A stretch of DNA of 33,358 nt from Candidatus Zambryskibacteria bacterium RIFCSPLOWO2_01_FULL_35_19 (GCA_001825335.1 MHWA01000004.1:1-33358); one strand, 5' to 3'; positions 6,081 through 13,451 are shown, counted from the stretch's first letter. The notes: generated by a model not told the origin, from the sequence alone. Program-made: numbers and translations.

Positions 6081-6108
6081 GTAGAAGTGCGATTCAACGC
6101 ACTTCTAC
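6081..6108 (-). repeat. Perfect 11-bp hairpin across the rplK stop codon
   Basis: GTAGAAGTGCG (6081-6091) and CGCACTTCTAC (6098-6108) flank a 6-base loop holding the TGA stop of rplK. One arm encodes the last four residues (VEVR); the other is in the 3' UTR. No T-run follows, so it is not a standard terminator. It may protect the 3' end or be a trace of an inverted duplication. Confidence 0.8.
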
Positions 6109-6516
6109 GCCCACACTCCTACAAGTGCCGGCGATTATTTTGACTGCTGAATCTAAATCGTTGGCATTGAGGTCAACCATTTTGGTTTGAGCGATTTCTT
6201 CAAGTTGTTTGCGAGTGATGGAGCCCGCTTTTTGAATAGGTGTTTTACCAGACCCTTTTTCTATACCGATAGCTTTCATAATAAGACTAGAAGCAGGTGA
6301 AGTTTTTAAGATAAAATCAAAAGTCCTATCTTCATAAACAGAAATTTCAGCCGGCACCAAGGCGCCAGTCATCTCTCTAGTAGCTTCGTTAAATTTGGTA
6401 ACAAATTCACCAATGTTTATACCGGCTGGCCCCAAAGCAGTCCCGACAGGAGGCGCAGGGGTTGCTTTACCTGCCGCTATTACTAATTTTATTTTTTTTG
6501 TTATTTTTTTTGCCAT
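6094..6516 (-). CDS. rplK: 50S ribosomal protein L11
   Basis: 140 residues, the normal length. N-terminal [25 protein letters not shown] (first 18 residues of this are diagnostic for L11) followed by [15 protein letters not shown]-terminal rRNA-binding part [19 protein letters not shown] then [13 protein letters not shown]. It builds the GTPase-associated centre with 23S rRNA. It follows nusG after a 107-base spacer that contains no gene. rplA (L1), which normally follows, is absent: downstream there are only repeats and a terminator. A perfect hairpin covers its stop codon. Confidence 0.97.
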   Translation of the reverse strand: MAKKITKKIKLVIAAGKATPAPPVGTALGPAGINIGEFVTKFNEATREMTGALVPAEISVYEDRTFDFILKTSPASSLIMKAIGIEKGSGKTPIQKAGSITRKQLEEIAQTKMVDLNANDLDSAVKIIAGTCRSVGVEVR

Positions 6517-6623
6517 AATTATTATTTTTGCGAGTCAGAAAGTGAATTTCAAAAGTCTGGCCCGTATAACAGGGAGATCCGAGGACTTTTGCAAATTTAC
6601 TTTCTGACGAGCTACACTTTACC

Positions 6624-7169
6624 TTAAATTTTCTTGACTTGCAAGAAATCCAGCTCTACTGGGGTTTCGCGTCCAAACATAGGCACCAATACTTTGACTT
6701 TACCCCTCTCTTCGTCTACTTCTCCTACTTTACCCTCCAAATCCTTAAATGGACCGTCAACTATCTTAACCGCATCGTCTAAAGATAAATCTATATTATG
6801 TTTTACCTTTTCTGAATTCATCCTTTTAAATAATTCATCTACTTCTTTTTGATCAAGTGGCACAGGGAAAACTCCAGCCCCAACGAAACCAGTTACTCTC
6901 GGAGTATTCCTCACTATATACCACGAATCATCAGTTACTATCATATCCACTAAAACATACCCCGGATAAATTTTTTCTTCTTCCTCTACCCGCTTGTTGC
7001 CTTTTATTTTTATTTTTTTCTCCGTTGGCACAATAACATCAAAAATTTTATCCTCCATACCCAAAGACTCTATACGCTGTTTTAAATTTCTGGTTACTGC
7101 ATTTTCATAGCCAGAATAGGTATGAATAGCATACCAATTTCTACCTTCTTGTATTTGTTGTTTAGACAT
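6624..7169 (-). CDS. nusG: Transcription termination/antitermination protein NusG
   Basis: 181 residues. NGN domain with NWYAIHTYSGYENAVTRNLK and YPGYVLVDMIVTDDSWYIVR, then PRVTGFVG. C-terminal KOW domain around DDAVKIVDGPFKDLEGKVGEV, ending in VPMFGRETPVELDFLQVKKI (20 residues). It binds RNA polymerase and links it to Rho or the ribosome. It starts 2 bases after the secE stop, the classic secE-nusG arrangement. No Shine-Dalgarno sequence is visible. Confidence 0.97.
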   Translation of the reverse strand: MSKQQIQEGRNWYAIHTYSGYENAVTRNLKQRIESLGMEDKIFDVIVPTEKKIKIKGNKRVEEEEKIYPGYVLVDMIVTDDSWYIVRNTPRVTGFVGAGVFPVPLDQKEVDELFKRMNSEKVKHNIDLSLDDAVKIVDGPFKDLEGKVGEVDEERGKVKVLVPMFGRETPVELDFLQVKKI

Positions 7170-7171
7170 AT

Positions 7172-7348
7172 TTAGATAAATAAATTCAAAATTCGTGAAA
7201 AAACAAAATCAAACAAACCTAAAAAGAGAGCAGTCAAAATAGAAACAATAATAACGACAACAGAAAAGATGACCGACTGCCTTCTGGTAGGCCAATTGAC
7301 ATGAGAAAGTTCTCCTTTTGTCTCCTTCAAATAACTAATTATTGACAT
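7172..7348 (-). CDS. secE: Preprotein translocase subunit SecE
   Basis: A 58-residue protein starting at the ATG at 7348. It begins MSIISYLKETKGELSHVNWP, followed by TRRQSV: the amphipathic helix with the W-P/T-R signature of SecE. One membrane helix follows (about 27-48, IFSVVVIIVSILTALFLGLF), then a short tail. SecE clamps SecY in the membrane. Position immediately before nusG confirms the call. A terminator upstream (7375-7400) separates it from the SIMPL gene, so secE is probably the first gene of secE-nusG-rplK. Confidence 0.95.
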   Translation of the reverse strand: MSIISYLKETKGELSHVNWPTRRQSVIFSVVVIIVSILTALFLGLFDFVFSRILNLFI

Positions 7349-7374
7349 AATATTTTGTTATTAATTTCCTTATT

Positions 7375-7400
7375 AAAAAACCCCTTACGGGGTCTTTTTA
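7375..7400 (-). terminator. Terminator between the SIMPL gene and secE
   Basis: A-rich arm, CCCC-TTAC-GGGG stem, then TCTTTTT. On the minus strand it reads AAAAAGACCCCGTAAGGGGT followed by T's, so it ends the SIMPL-gene transcript. Confidence 0.88.
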
Positions 7401-7448
7401 TTAAATTGTAATTTCATTATACTCCCATCTAAAACAAAGTCAAGTTCA

Positions 7449-8261
7449 TTATTTAATCTCATAAGTAATACTTATATCTGAAATTATTTTATTCTCTCCA
7501 GTTGGTAATTCTGCTCTAGCTGGCATTACTGAAGAAACCATAGCATCTCCCCCAAGACCCATAGCTTTTTCATCATAATACATAGGGTAATTGCCATTTT
7601 CGTTGTAATACATTATTTTACCCAAACGAACCCCAAGTTGTTTTGCCAACTCTTTAGCTTTTGTTTTAGCTTCAGCAATGGCCTCCTCTCTAGCTTCTGA
7701 TACATATTTATCTCTATCATCAATAGTAAATTCTACTCCACTTATATTAGAAACTTCTGTTGCTCCTACTTTAGTAACCAAATCTGCCACTTTTTCTGTA
7801 TCTCGCACTTTGACAGTGATGGTCTGACTGATTTCATAACCTTTCAAAACATTTTTACCAGCAGGACAAGGATAAGTTATACAAGCAACTTGATTCCATT
7901 CATATTTAGGATAAACATTGTAGCTAGTAGTTTTAATATCTTTATCTTCTACTCCCAACTGACGGATTACAGCTAGAGATTTACTCATTTTTTGGTCGGC
8001 TTTTTCTTGAGCTTCCACCACAGTGCTACCTAGCTCAATTACTGAAAAATTAAAAGTGGCAATATCAGGTATAGCATAAACTTCGCCAGTACCAGAAACA
8101 CTAATGGTTGATTGAGGATAAATTTCCCTGCCGACAGTTGGCAATCTTTTAAAATCTCCGATAATTTTTACTAAAAGAAAGGCCGAAAGAAGCATAAGTG
8201 AAATAGCAGTCCACTTTGAAACTCTCTTAACCCCCTCTTCTCCAAAAAATTGATTAAACAT
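7449..8261 (-). CDS. SIMPL domain protein (DUF541), membrane-anchored
   Basis: 270 residues. One N-terminal membrane helix (about 18-36, TAISLMLLSAFLLVKIIG) without a clear cleavage site, then a long extracytoplasmic SIMPL/DUF541 domain: STISVSGTGEVYAIPDIATF, later GYEISQTITVKVRD and AREEAIAEAKTKAKELAKQL, and the C-terminal strand IISDISITYEIK. Family members are oligomeric envelope proteins with no settled biochemical role. Two Cys in QVACITYPCPAGK may form a disulfide. It is divergent from the VTT-domain gene at 8299 and ends at its own terminator, so it is monocistronic. Confidence 0.88.
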   Translation of the reverse strand: MFNQFFGEEGVKRVSKWTAISLMLLSAFLLVKIIGDFKRLPTVGREIYPQSTISVSGTGEVYAIPDIATFNFSVIELGSTVVEAQEKADQKMSKSLAVIRQLGVEDKDIKTTSYNVYPKYEWNQVACITYPCPAGKNVLKGYEISQTITVKVRDTEKVADLVTKVGATEVSNISGVEFTIDDRDKYVSEAREEAIAEAKTKAKELAKQLGVRLGKIMYYNENGNYPMYYDEKAMGLGGDAMVSSVMPARAELPTGENKIISDISITYEIK

Positions 8262-8298
8262 CTTTTTAGTTATTTATAAATAATGATATTATTATAAT

Positions 8299-8868
8299 AT
8301 GTCATGGGAAAAATTGCAAAATATTTTTTTTATTGTTTTTTTGATTTTAATAATAGGATCACTTTTTATTTATCAAATATTTGGCAGTAATTTTGACCTA
8401 GGAGAAATAAGAGAATATCTTAAAAATTTTGGTATATGGGCTCCATTTATTTTCATATTAATCTACATAATAGGGACAATTTTCATTCCATCCACTCCTT
8501 TTATGGCTATCGCTGGCCTTTTGTTTGGATTTGGATATGGGTTATTTTATACCATTATTGGCGGATTTTTAAGTTCTCTTTTAGTTTTTATAATATCAAG
8601 AAAATTGGGTCAAAAACGAGTAGAAAGTATTTTAAAAAATAAATACTTAAAGTATATAAATAAATACAACGGCAAACTTGGTAAAGGTGCAATCTTAGAC
8701 CTTGTCATATTGAGAATAATCCCAATTATGCCCTTTAATGTATTAAATATTTTGATGGGTGTTTCCAAAATAAAAACTCAAGACTATTTAATAGGCACTT
8801 TATTTGGTCTTATCCCAAGCAATGTGCTAGCTGTATATTTCGGTTACCTTATGACAAAAATATTGTAA
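8299..8868 (+). CDS. VTT-domain membrane protein (TVP38/TMEM64 family)
   Basis: 189 residues, about five hydrophobic segments. The VTT/SNARE-associated core is visible: FIPSTPFMAIAGLLFGFGYG, the re-entrant G-rich loop, then FLSSLLVFIISRKLG and LRIIPIMPFNVLNILMGVSK, ending in FGLIPSNVLAVYFGYLM. Related proteins act in lipid scrambling or envelope homeostasis; the substrate is unknown here. The start at 8299 directly abuts a TATAAT (8293-8298), which is too close for transcription to begin at this ATG, so either another promoter or a slightly later start (for example a TTG) is used. It faces the response regulator gene tail-to-tail with no space. Confidence 0.85.
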   Translation: MSWEKLQNIFFIVFLILIIGSLFIYQIFGSNFDLGEIREYLKNFGIWAPFIFILIYIIGTIFIPSTPFMAIAGLLFGFGYGLFYTIIGGFLSSLLVFIISRKLGQKRVESILKNKYLKYINKYNGKLGKGAILDLVILRIIPIMPFNVLNILMGVSKIKTQDYLIGTLFGLIPSNVLAVYFGYLMTKIL

Positions 8869-9258
8869 TTACTCAACTTTTTTGGCGGTATCTTCTCCCA
8901 AAACTCGATCAATATCTTGAACAATAGATTGCAAACTTTCGTCTGATTTGATCACATAGCCAACCACCCCCATAGACATCACGTCACTTATTTTTTTAAC
9001 ACTAGAAAGATTGGAGGAAACCAAAATAGGCACTTTGGGCAAATCATTATCCTCTTGGAGTTTTTTCAAAAAAGCAGTCCCGTCCAATTTTGGCATCATC
9101 AAATCCAAAATTATGAGGTCAGGTTTTTCAGATTTAAGTTTTTCTAAACCTACTTCTCCATCTTCAGCAGATACCAACTCATATCTCTCTTTAGGTAGAG
9201 CAGCTTCTAGTGTTTTAGAAAAAAACTGGTCATCATCTATTATTAAAATCTTTTTCAT
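8869..9258 (-). CDS. Stand-alone response regulator receiver protein
   Basis: 129 residues, a receiver domain only (CheY-like), no output domain. Acidic pocket DDD (8-10), phospho-acceptor Asp52 in LIILDLMMPKLDG, switch Ser81-Ser82 in ILVSSN, and Lys104 in YVIKSD. It lies 40 bases downstream of the histidine kinase and in the same direction, so they are very likely cognate. With no DNA-binding domain, output must go through protein contact. Last gene of the four-gene operon 11750-8869. Confidence 0.93.
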   Translation of the reverse strand: MKKILIIDDDQFFSKTLEAALPKERYELVSAEDGEVGLEKLKSEKPDLIILDLMMPKLDGTAFLKKLQEDNDLPKVPILVSSNLSSVKKISDVMSMGVVGYVIKSDESLQSIVQDIDRVLGEDTAKKVE

Positions 9259-9298
9259 AAATTTGTCATTTTTATTTTATAATACATATATAATATCA

Positions 9299-11065
9299 TT
9301 AGTTAAGTGGAATAGTAAAGAAAAAACTAGTACCAAACCCCTCTTTTGAAACCAAGCCAATTGCTCCACCGTGAGCCTCTGTAATACCTTTAGCAATAAC
9401 CAATCCCAAACCAGTGCCCTTATTTTCTCCCTCTTTTGGACTCAATTTGGCCTGTTTAAAGGTGTGGAATAGATCTTTGATACTATCTTCTGGAATACCA
9501 ATACCAGTATCAGAGACGACCACACACAAAGAAGGCACTTTCACTTTGATATCTTTTTCTTCTGGGAAAACCGAAACTTTTGATCTATCAAAATTTTTAG
9601 GAAAATGTTCTTTAGGGTCATAAACAAAAGCAGAAACCAAAATCAAACCGTTGACAGAAGTAAATTTCAGAGAGTTTGATAGAAAATTATTTAAAATCTG
9701 TTTTAATGTTTGAGGATCAAATTCAGCCAACTCTGGCAAACTATCATCTAAATAAGTTTCCAAACCTATTTTTTTAACATCAGCTGAAACCTTATAAAAA
9801 GAAACTCTGTTATTTATCACCTCTTTGATGTTGGCCTGTTCTTTATTAACTTCAAATTTACCAGATTGAAGTTTAGAAAGATCTAAAATATCATTAACTA
9901 ATTCAAGCATCGATGCGGAGCCCTGATAAATCAACTTCAAATACTCGTCAAATTTATCAGAATTTTTATCAATGGTACCAGCGACCACCGACTCTGTTAT
10001 TTTTTTTATACCATCAAGAGGTGAGCGTAGTTCGTGCACTATCATACCTGTAAATTCTTCTCGGACTCTCTCTAATTCAATATCTTTAGTAATATCATTG
10101 AAAACCACCACTGCTCCATGCATCTGACTTTCCCCTTTATGATTGGAGTGCAAAACCGGATAGACTCCAATCTCAAAAAATGAGTCGTTGATGTTTATCC
10201 TTTCAGAAACAAAAGTTTTTTTATTAACCAAAGCTTCTTCCAGTCTTCCGTGAATATCAAACTTACCACCGAGAGTATCAATAAAGTCAAAAATATTTAT
10301 ATCTTTAGTTACTTCAAATTTTATAATTTTTTTGATAGCAGGGTTAGCGACCACTACTCTATAATCCATATCAACCATCAAAACACCGTCTTGCATACTT
10401 TCTACCATCGCATTTAATTTCCCCTTTTCTATTCTAACCACTTCGTGTAAACGAGTGACCGCTTCTGATGCCTGATTAGTTATCTTATACAAAATAGTCA
10501 TATCATCTTCTTTGTATAAACCTTTGTTTATATGGGCCACAGTCAAAACTCCGACTACTTTGCCGCTAATAACCAAAGGGATATTAAAAAGAGAACCGAT
10601 ATTTTGCTTGATTTCATCTATTACAATAGCTCCAGAAACTACTTCATCCAATTTAAATTTATCAAAAGTTTGGTCAGTCAAAGCAGAGAGTGAATCGGTC
10701 ATCTTATCTTTCATTTCTTTTAAAAATAGATGACTGACAGATTTTGCAAGATGAGTATTTATTTTTATTTTTTCTGGAGTAACTACAATATAACCGACAG
10801 CAGTATAATCTATAAACTGTTTTAGAGAACCAGTGATAATTTGCAATATTTCTTCTACATCTAAAGAATACCCCACTCTCTCTCCCAATTCTTTGAGGAT
10901 GGCGAGCTCATAGATACGACGAGTAGACTCTTCTCTTTCTTTTATTATTTCCCTTTCTCTTTTTTTAAACAAAAAATAAAAATAAAAAACAAAAAGAGCC
11001 AATATTAAAACTATTGAAATTAAAATCAGAGACATTGTGGCGCCTGATAGAAGCGCAATATTCAT
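9299..11065 (-). CDS. Sensor histidine kinase (TM-GAF-PAS-HisKA-HATPase)
   Basis: 588 residues. One N-terminal membrane helix (about 11-33), charged linker, GAF domain (about 55-210), PAS domain (about 215-335, MQDGVLMVDMDYRVVVANPA), HisKA with phospho-acceptor His344 in MIVHELRSPLDG, and HATPase_c: N box LKQILNNFLSNSLKFT (Asn464), G1 VSDTGIGIP (519-524), G2 NKGTGLGLVIAKGITEAHGG (549-567). All catalytic boxes are intact. With a single membrane helix and no periplasmic loop, it likely senses cytoplasmic cues through GAF/PAS. It is flanked by a small membrane protein (1 base away) and the receiver protein. Confidence 0.95.
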   Translation of the reverse strand: MNIALLSGATMSLILISIVLILALFVFYFYFLFKKREREIIKEREESTRRIYELAILKELGERVGYSLDVEEILQIITGSLKQFIDYTAVGYIVVTPEKIKINTHLAKSVSHLFLKEMKDKMTDSLSALTDQTFDKFKLDEVVSGAIVIDEIKQNIGSLFNIPLVISGKVVGVLTVAHINKGLYKEDDMTILYKITNQASEAVTRLHEVVRIEKGKLNAMVESMQDGVLMVDMDYRVVVANPAIKKIIKFEVTKDINIFDFIDTLGGKFDIHGRLEEALVNKKTFVSERININDSFFEIGVYPVLHSNHKGESQMHGAVVVFNDITKDIELERVREEFTGMIVHELRSPLDGIKKITESVVAGTIDKNSDKFDEYLKLIYQGSASMLELVNDILDLSKLQSGKFEVNKEQANIKEVINNRVSFYKVSADVKKIGLETYLDDSLPELAEFDPQTLKQILNNFLSNSLKFTSVNGLILVSAFVYDPKEHFPKNFDRSKVSVFPEEKDIKVKVPSLCVVVSDTGIGIPEDSIKDLFHTFKQAKLSPKEGENKGTGLGLVIAKGITEAHGGAIGLVSKEGFGTSFFFTIPLN

Positions 11066-11066
11066 A

Positions 11067-11462
11067 TTAAGTATTCATTATGCCTTTAAAGAGTTTATTG
11101 GCACCAATAACCATAAATATATATCCTATAGCAAAGAAGACCGTGCTGGAGACATTAACCCAAAAATATAAAACCCATTTATCAACAACCATAACTATAG
11201 TGCCTAATACAACAAAGAGCATCCCGATTCCAATATAATTAAGGACCAAACCAAAGAGTCCGCCCCCAAGCTTTCTGGCTACTCTAAAAACAAAAAATGT
11301 TGCAATAATCCCGATAACAATAGACAAAAGCAAAGAAAAATTATCAGCAAAAACAGAGGCGTAAGCAACTCCATCATTAGATATTGACTCACTTATATTT
11401 TGAGCCATTACCATTGTGGGCAAGATTGTCCCTAAAAACGTAAAGAAGAAGAACTTTTTCAT
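11067..11462 (-). CDS. Small membrane protein in the histidine kinase operon
   Basis: 131 residues, family not recognised. N-terminal signal-like helix ending near MVMAQN, then an extracytoplasmic stretch (22-42) and three membrane helices: FSLLLSIVIGIIATFFVFRV, LVLNYIGIGMLFVVLGTIVM, and VSSTVFFAIGYIFMVIGANK. It stops 1 base before the kinase start, so translation is likely coupled. It may act as the kinase's sensory partner in the membrane, given that the kinase has only one helix and no outside loop. That is inference from position. Confidence 0.75.
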   Translation of the reverse strand: MKKFFFFTFLGTILPTMVMAQNISESISNDGVAYASVFADNFSLLLSIVIGIIATFFVFRVARKLGGGLFGLVLNYIGIGMLFVVLGTIVMVVDKWVLYFWVNVSSTVFFAIGYIFMVIGANKLFKGIMNT

Positions 11463-11483
11463 ATTATATTTAAATTGTTTAAA

Positions 11484-11750
11484 TTAATGTTGAATTGAAG
11501 GATATTTTTGAAAAATAGAATTAACAGCATTCTTAACTATCTCTCCCGAAAGAGCAACATATTCATCTATTAATTTTTGCAAAACCACTTGTTCAGGTCC
11601 AGAAACTTCAATAACGGCCCCGTCGTCGGCCACTTTTAATCCTTCTACTCCTCTGGCTTTGAGGACGGCAATTTCTGGACCCAAAATAACAATCTGTTTT
11701 TTGATTATTTCTGTGAGCATTTGTTTGTAATCTGTATTTGTTGGTTCCAT
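11484..11750 (-). CDS. Small soluble protein leading the two-component operon
   Basis: 88 residues, family not recognised. Mixed helix/strand with no membrane segment: helix MLTEIIKKQIVILGPEIAVL, a strand pair KVADDGAVIEVSGPEQ, and helix VLQKLIDEYVALSGEIVKNA. The ATG at 11750 is fused to the repeat arm reading TTCTAACGGG-ATG, and a TATAAT (11768-11773) would give a leader of only about 10 bases made of that arm. Downstream come the membrane protein, kinase and receiver, so it is the first gene of the operon and possibly a signalling partner. Confidence 0.7.
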   Translation of the reverse strand: MEPTNTDYKQMLTEIIKKQIVILGPEIAVLKARGVEGLKVADDGAVIEVSGPEQVVLQKLIDEYVALSGEIVKNAVNSIFQKYPSIQH

Positions 11751-11853
11751 CCCGTTAGAAGTAGGAAATTATATTTATAAATATAACTTACTACTCAAAT
11801 TAAACTATTAATAAAAGAATCTCGTTTTTAATTTCCGCAACTTCTAACGGGAT
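11749..11853 (-). repeat. Promoter region framed by 14-bp inverted repeats (ATCCCGTTAGAAGT)
   Basis: Arms ATCCCGTTAGAAGT (11749-11762) and ACTTCTAACGGGAT (11840-11853) are perfect inverted copies; a second, inner GGAAATT / AATTTCC match adds to the symmetry. Between them is an A+T-only-like segment containing TATAAT (11768-11773, minus strand). One arm ends in the start codon of the 88-residue gene. The same arms frame the region upstream of the beta-CASP gene at 30406-30486. Confidence 0.85.
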
Positions 11854-11889
11854 TCCATATCTATATTTCATTATATCAAAATAAAAAAA

Positions 11890-12285
11890 CTACATTTGAC
11901 AATTGTGTGGATTGCTCAATTTTAACGAAAAATATCCCAAAATGCCAAGTTGAATCATAGGAGTCAGTCCAACTTTCAATATAGGTACAATAGGCATATT
12001 TGGACCATATTGCCACCAATTAGTATAGAGAGCAAACCATTCAATAAAGACAGCCATTATTATTCCAAAAATTATTATGAGCCACATTTTATTTTTAAAA
12101 TAATTTTTATATAAAAATGGCAGAGAAAGTAAAACAATCAAAAAAGCATCAGCGACAGTAGCTTGCAATAAAATAAACCTAGAAACGGGTCCTCCCAAAT
12201 AATTATCATAAAGCACAAAATGTAAATTTTCCCAAATAAAATTTAAAACAAAAGCTATTATAAAAATAAAAATTAATCTTTTCAT
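11890..12285 (-). CDS. Small multi-pass membrane protein
   Basis: 131 residues with four predicted membrane helices: LIFIFIIAFVLNFIWENLHF at the N-terminus, ATVADAFLIVLLSLPFL, MWLIIIFGIIMAVFIEWFAL, and GLTPMIQLGILGYFSLKL. Conserved-looking polar groups inside or next to helices: NFIWENLHF, FIEWFALYTNWWQYGPNMP and LTPMIQ. The E-x-x-H and E-W-F pairs suggest buried catalytic or binding residues, but I do not recognise the family. Monocistronic on the minus strand. Repeats and tRNA-His lie upstream. Confidence 0.7.
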   Translation of the reverse strand: MKRLIFIFIIAFVLNFIWENLHFVLYDNYLGGPVSRFILLQATVADAFLIVLLSLPFLYKNYFKNKMWLIIIFGIIMAVFIEWFALYTNWWQYGPNMPIVPILKVGLTPMIQLGILGYFSLKLSNPHNCQM

Positions 12286-12304
12286 ATTAAAAACAAAATT
12301 CTAG

Positions 12305-12421
12305 TGGTTCGACAAGCTCACCACATTGAATTTTTATAGTCATTACTCGTTAAAATTTCTTTGCCCTTCGTTTAACTCAGGACACTGAATTTTTATAGTC
12401 ATTACATTCCTTAAAAATTCG
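12305..12421. repeat. Two diverged tandem units of about 59 bases
   Basis: TGAATTTTTATAGTCATTAC occurs at 12327-12346 and again at 12386-12405. The flanks also match loosely: GGTTCGACAAGCTCACCACA against CCTTCGTTTAACTCAGGACA before it, and TTAAAATTTC against TTAAAAATTC after it. Unit 1 also holds a GTGGT/ACCAC hairpin. They lie directly downstream of tRNA-His (minus strand). No gene is visible here. Confidence 0.75.
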
Positions 12422-12423
12422 TG

Positions 12424-12497
12424 GGTGGTAAATGGGGCTTGAACCCATGACCTCCGCTTCCACAGAGCGGCGCTCTACCAGCTGAGCTACTACCACC
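12424..12497 (-). tRNA. tRNA-His (GTG)
   Basis: A full cloverleaf on the minus strand. Acceptor GTGGTAG / TTACCAC (one G-T), D arm GCTC-AGCTGGTA-GAGC, anticodon stem CCGCT / AGCGG with loop CTGTGGA (anticodon GTG), T arm ATGGG-TTCAAGC-CCCAT. An extra G at -1 (12497) faces discriminator C73 (12424), the identity pair of bacterial tRNA-His. The CCA end is not encoded (the next bases are CAC). Confidence 0.96.
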
Positions 12498-12550
12498 ATC
12501 TTACAAAGAGTATTTTGACATAAAATAAGTCTTTTTTCCAGTTTTTATTC

Positions 12551-12628
12551 CCAAACAAAATCTCAAATAAATTACTTCAAGAGCATTATCTTTATGACCT
12601 AACGCAGAAACAATGTTTTTTATTTTTT
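12551..12628. repeat. Structured intergenic repeat A (CCTAACGCAG family, copy 2)
   Basis: The core at 12569-12605, caagagcattatctttatga then cctaacgcagaaacaat, matches the copy at 5945-5981 with 7 differences, all in keeping with drift outside the invariant cctaacgcag. Outer arms are weaker here (AAATAAA / TTTATTT and CCAAA / TTTGG). It lies between element B copy 1 and tRNA-His. Confidence 0.7.
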
Positions 12629-12633
12629 TGGCC

Positions 12634-12747
12634 CCAAAACTAAAATAGTTCTTGAATGAGATTCCGGAACCTGTGAAAAGGTGAGGACAAAGAAATTTTT
12701 AGCAAAAAATTTCTGTATTGAATGAAAGAAGCTATTTTAGTTTTTGG
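12634..12747. repeat. Structured palindromic element B, copy 1
   Basis: Outer stem from CCAAAACTAAAATAG (12634-12648) and CTATTTTAGTTTTTGG (12732-12747), with one bulged T; inner TTCTT / AAGAA continues it. Inside are hairpin ACCT-gtgaaa-AGGT, the conserved gaggacaaag, and hairpin AAATTTTT-agca-AAAAATTT. The second copy is at 31723-31829, with compensatory changes in the stems. The right end abuts the stop codon of the PduO gene, so it would be transcribed as its 3' UTR on the minus strand. Confidence 0.85.
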
Positions 12748-13386
12748 TTATCTATAATCAGGAGATTCTTCCATAATACCGACTTTATGATTTGAATATC
12801 GAGCTAGAGCATAAAGAGCACTTGAAAGTCTGTTTAAATAAGCTTTGGTTTGCTTGCTTACATTACCTGCCGATACTTTGGCGGAATCCTCTTTTGAATC
12901 AGAATTCAAAAGTGTTGGTTGAGAAATTTCTTCAACAACAGCGATGGTTCTTCTCTCTGCTCTCCTAGCGATAGTGCGAGCAATATCAAATATAGCTCCA
13001 AGTCCAGCTCCTCCCAGTTGCCATTTGGTTATATCTGATGAGCCACCAGATATAAAGAAAGATTTTATTGGTGGCAATTCTTTTTCAATACCGTCCACAA
13101 TCTCTTCAAGCTCTTTTACCTTATCTTCAGTGATAGTTTTTGGAGCTCCGGCTAGTTCTGCTTGAATGATAAAAAGATTTTTTTGTATATTGTGGATTAT
13201 TTCAGCCAAACTTGTCTCACCCAATTTATAACCAAGATGCACCGCTTGCACCTTACAAAGCCCTAAAAATGAATTTATTTCATCCAAGCTACCCAAAGCT
13301 TCCGCGATGTTTGAGCTTTTTGAAATCCTTTGGTCACAACTAAAAGTTTTAGTTGTTCCATCATCTCCTTTTTTAGTGTAAAGCAT
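12748..13386 (-). CDS. ATP:cob(I)alamin adenosyltransferase, PduO type
   Basis: Transfers the adenosyl group of ATP to cob(I)alamin to make coenzyme B12. 212 residues from the ATG at 13386 (MLYTKKGDDGTTKTF, the family's usual beginning); a GTG at 13395 is the alternative. Signatures: TKKGDDGTT, EALGSLDEINSFLG, FFISGGSS, the ATP-binding ARTIARRAERRTI, and C-terminal LNRLSSALYALAR. An insert of about 20 residues, SQPTLLNSDSKEDSAKVSAG, lies between the Arg cluster and the last helix. No other cobalamin gene is in the window, so B12 is presumably scavenged for a B12-dependent enzyme elsewhere. Its stop touches structured element B. Confidence 0.92.
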   Translation of the reverse strand: MLYTKKGDDGTTKTFSCDQRISKSSNIAEALGSLDEINSFLGLCKVQAVHLGYKLGETSLAEIIHNIQKNLFIIQAELAGAPKTITEDKVKELEEIVDGIEKELPPIKSFFISGGSSDITKWQLGGAGLGAIFDIARTIARRAERRTIAVVEEISQPTLLNSDSKEDSAKVSAGNVSKQTKAYLNRLSSALYALARYSNHKVGIMEESPDYR

Positions 13387-13451
13387 AGTACTCACTTTAT
13401 ACCATAACTAAATATTTTTGCCAGAAGCCAAAAAACCGATGAGTTCCCTAA

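Noticed and set aside
12305-12421. Short CRISPR array suggested by the 20-bp direct repeat
   Set aside because: Only two units, and the sequence between them is itself homologous between units, so it is a diverged tandem duplication.
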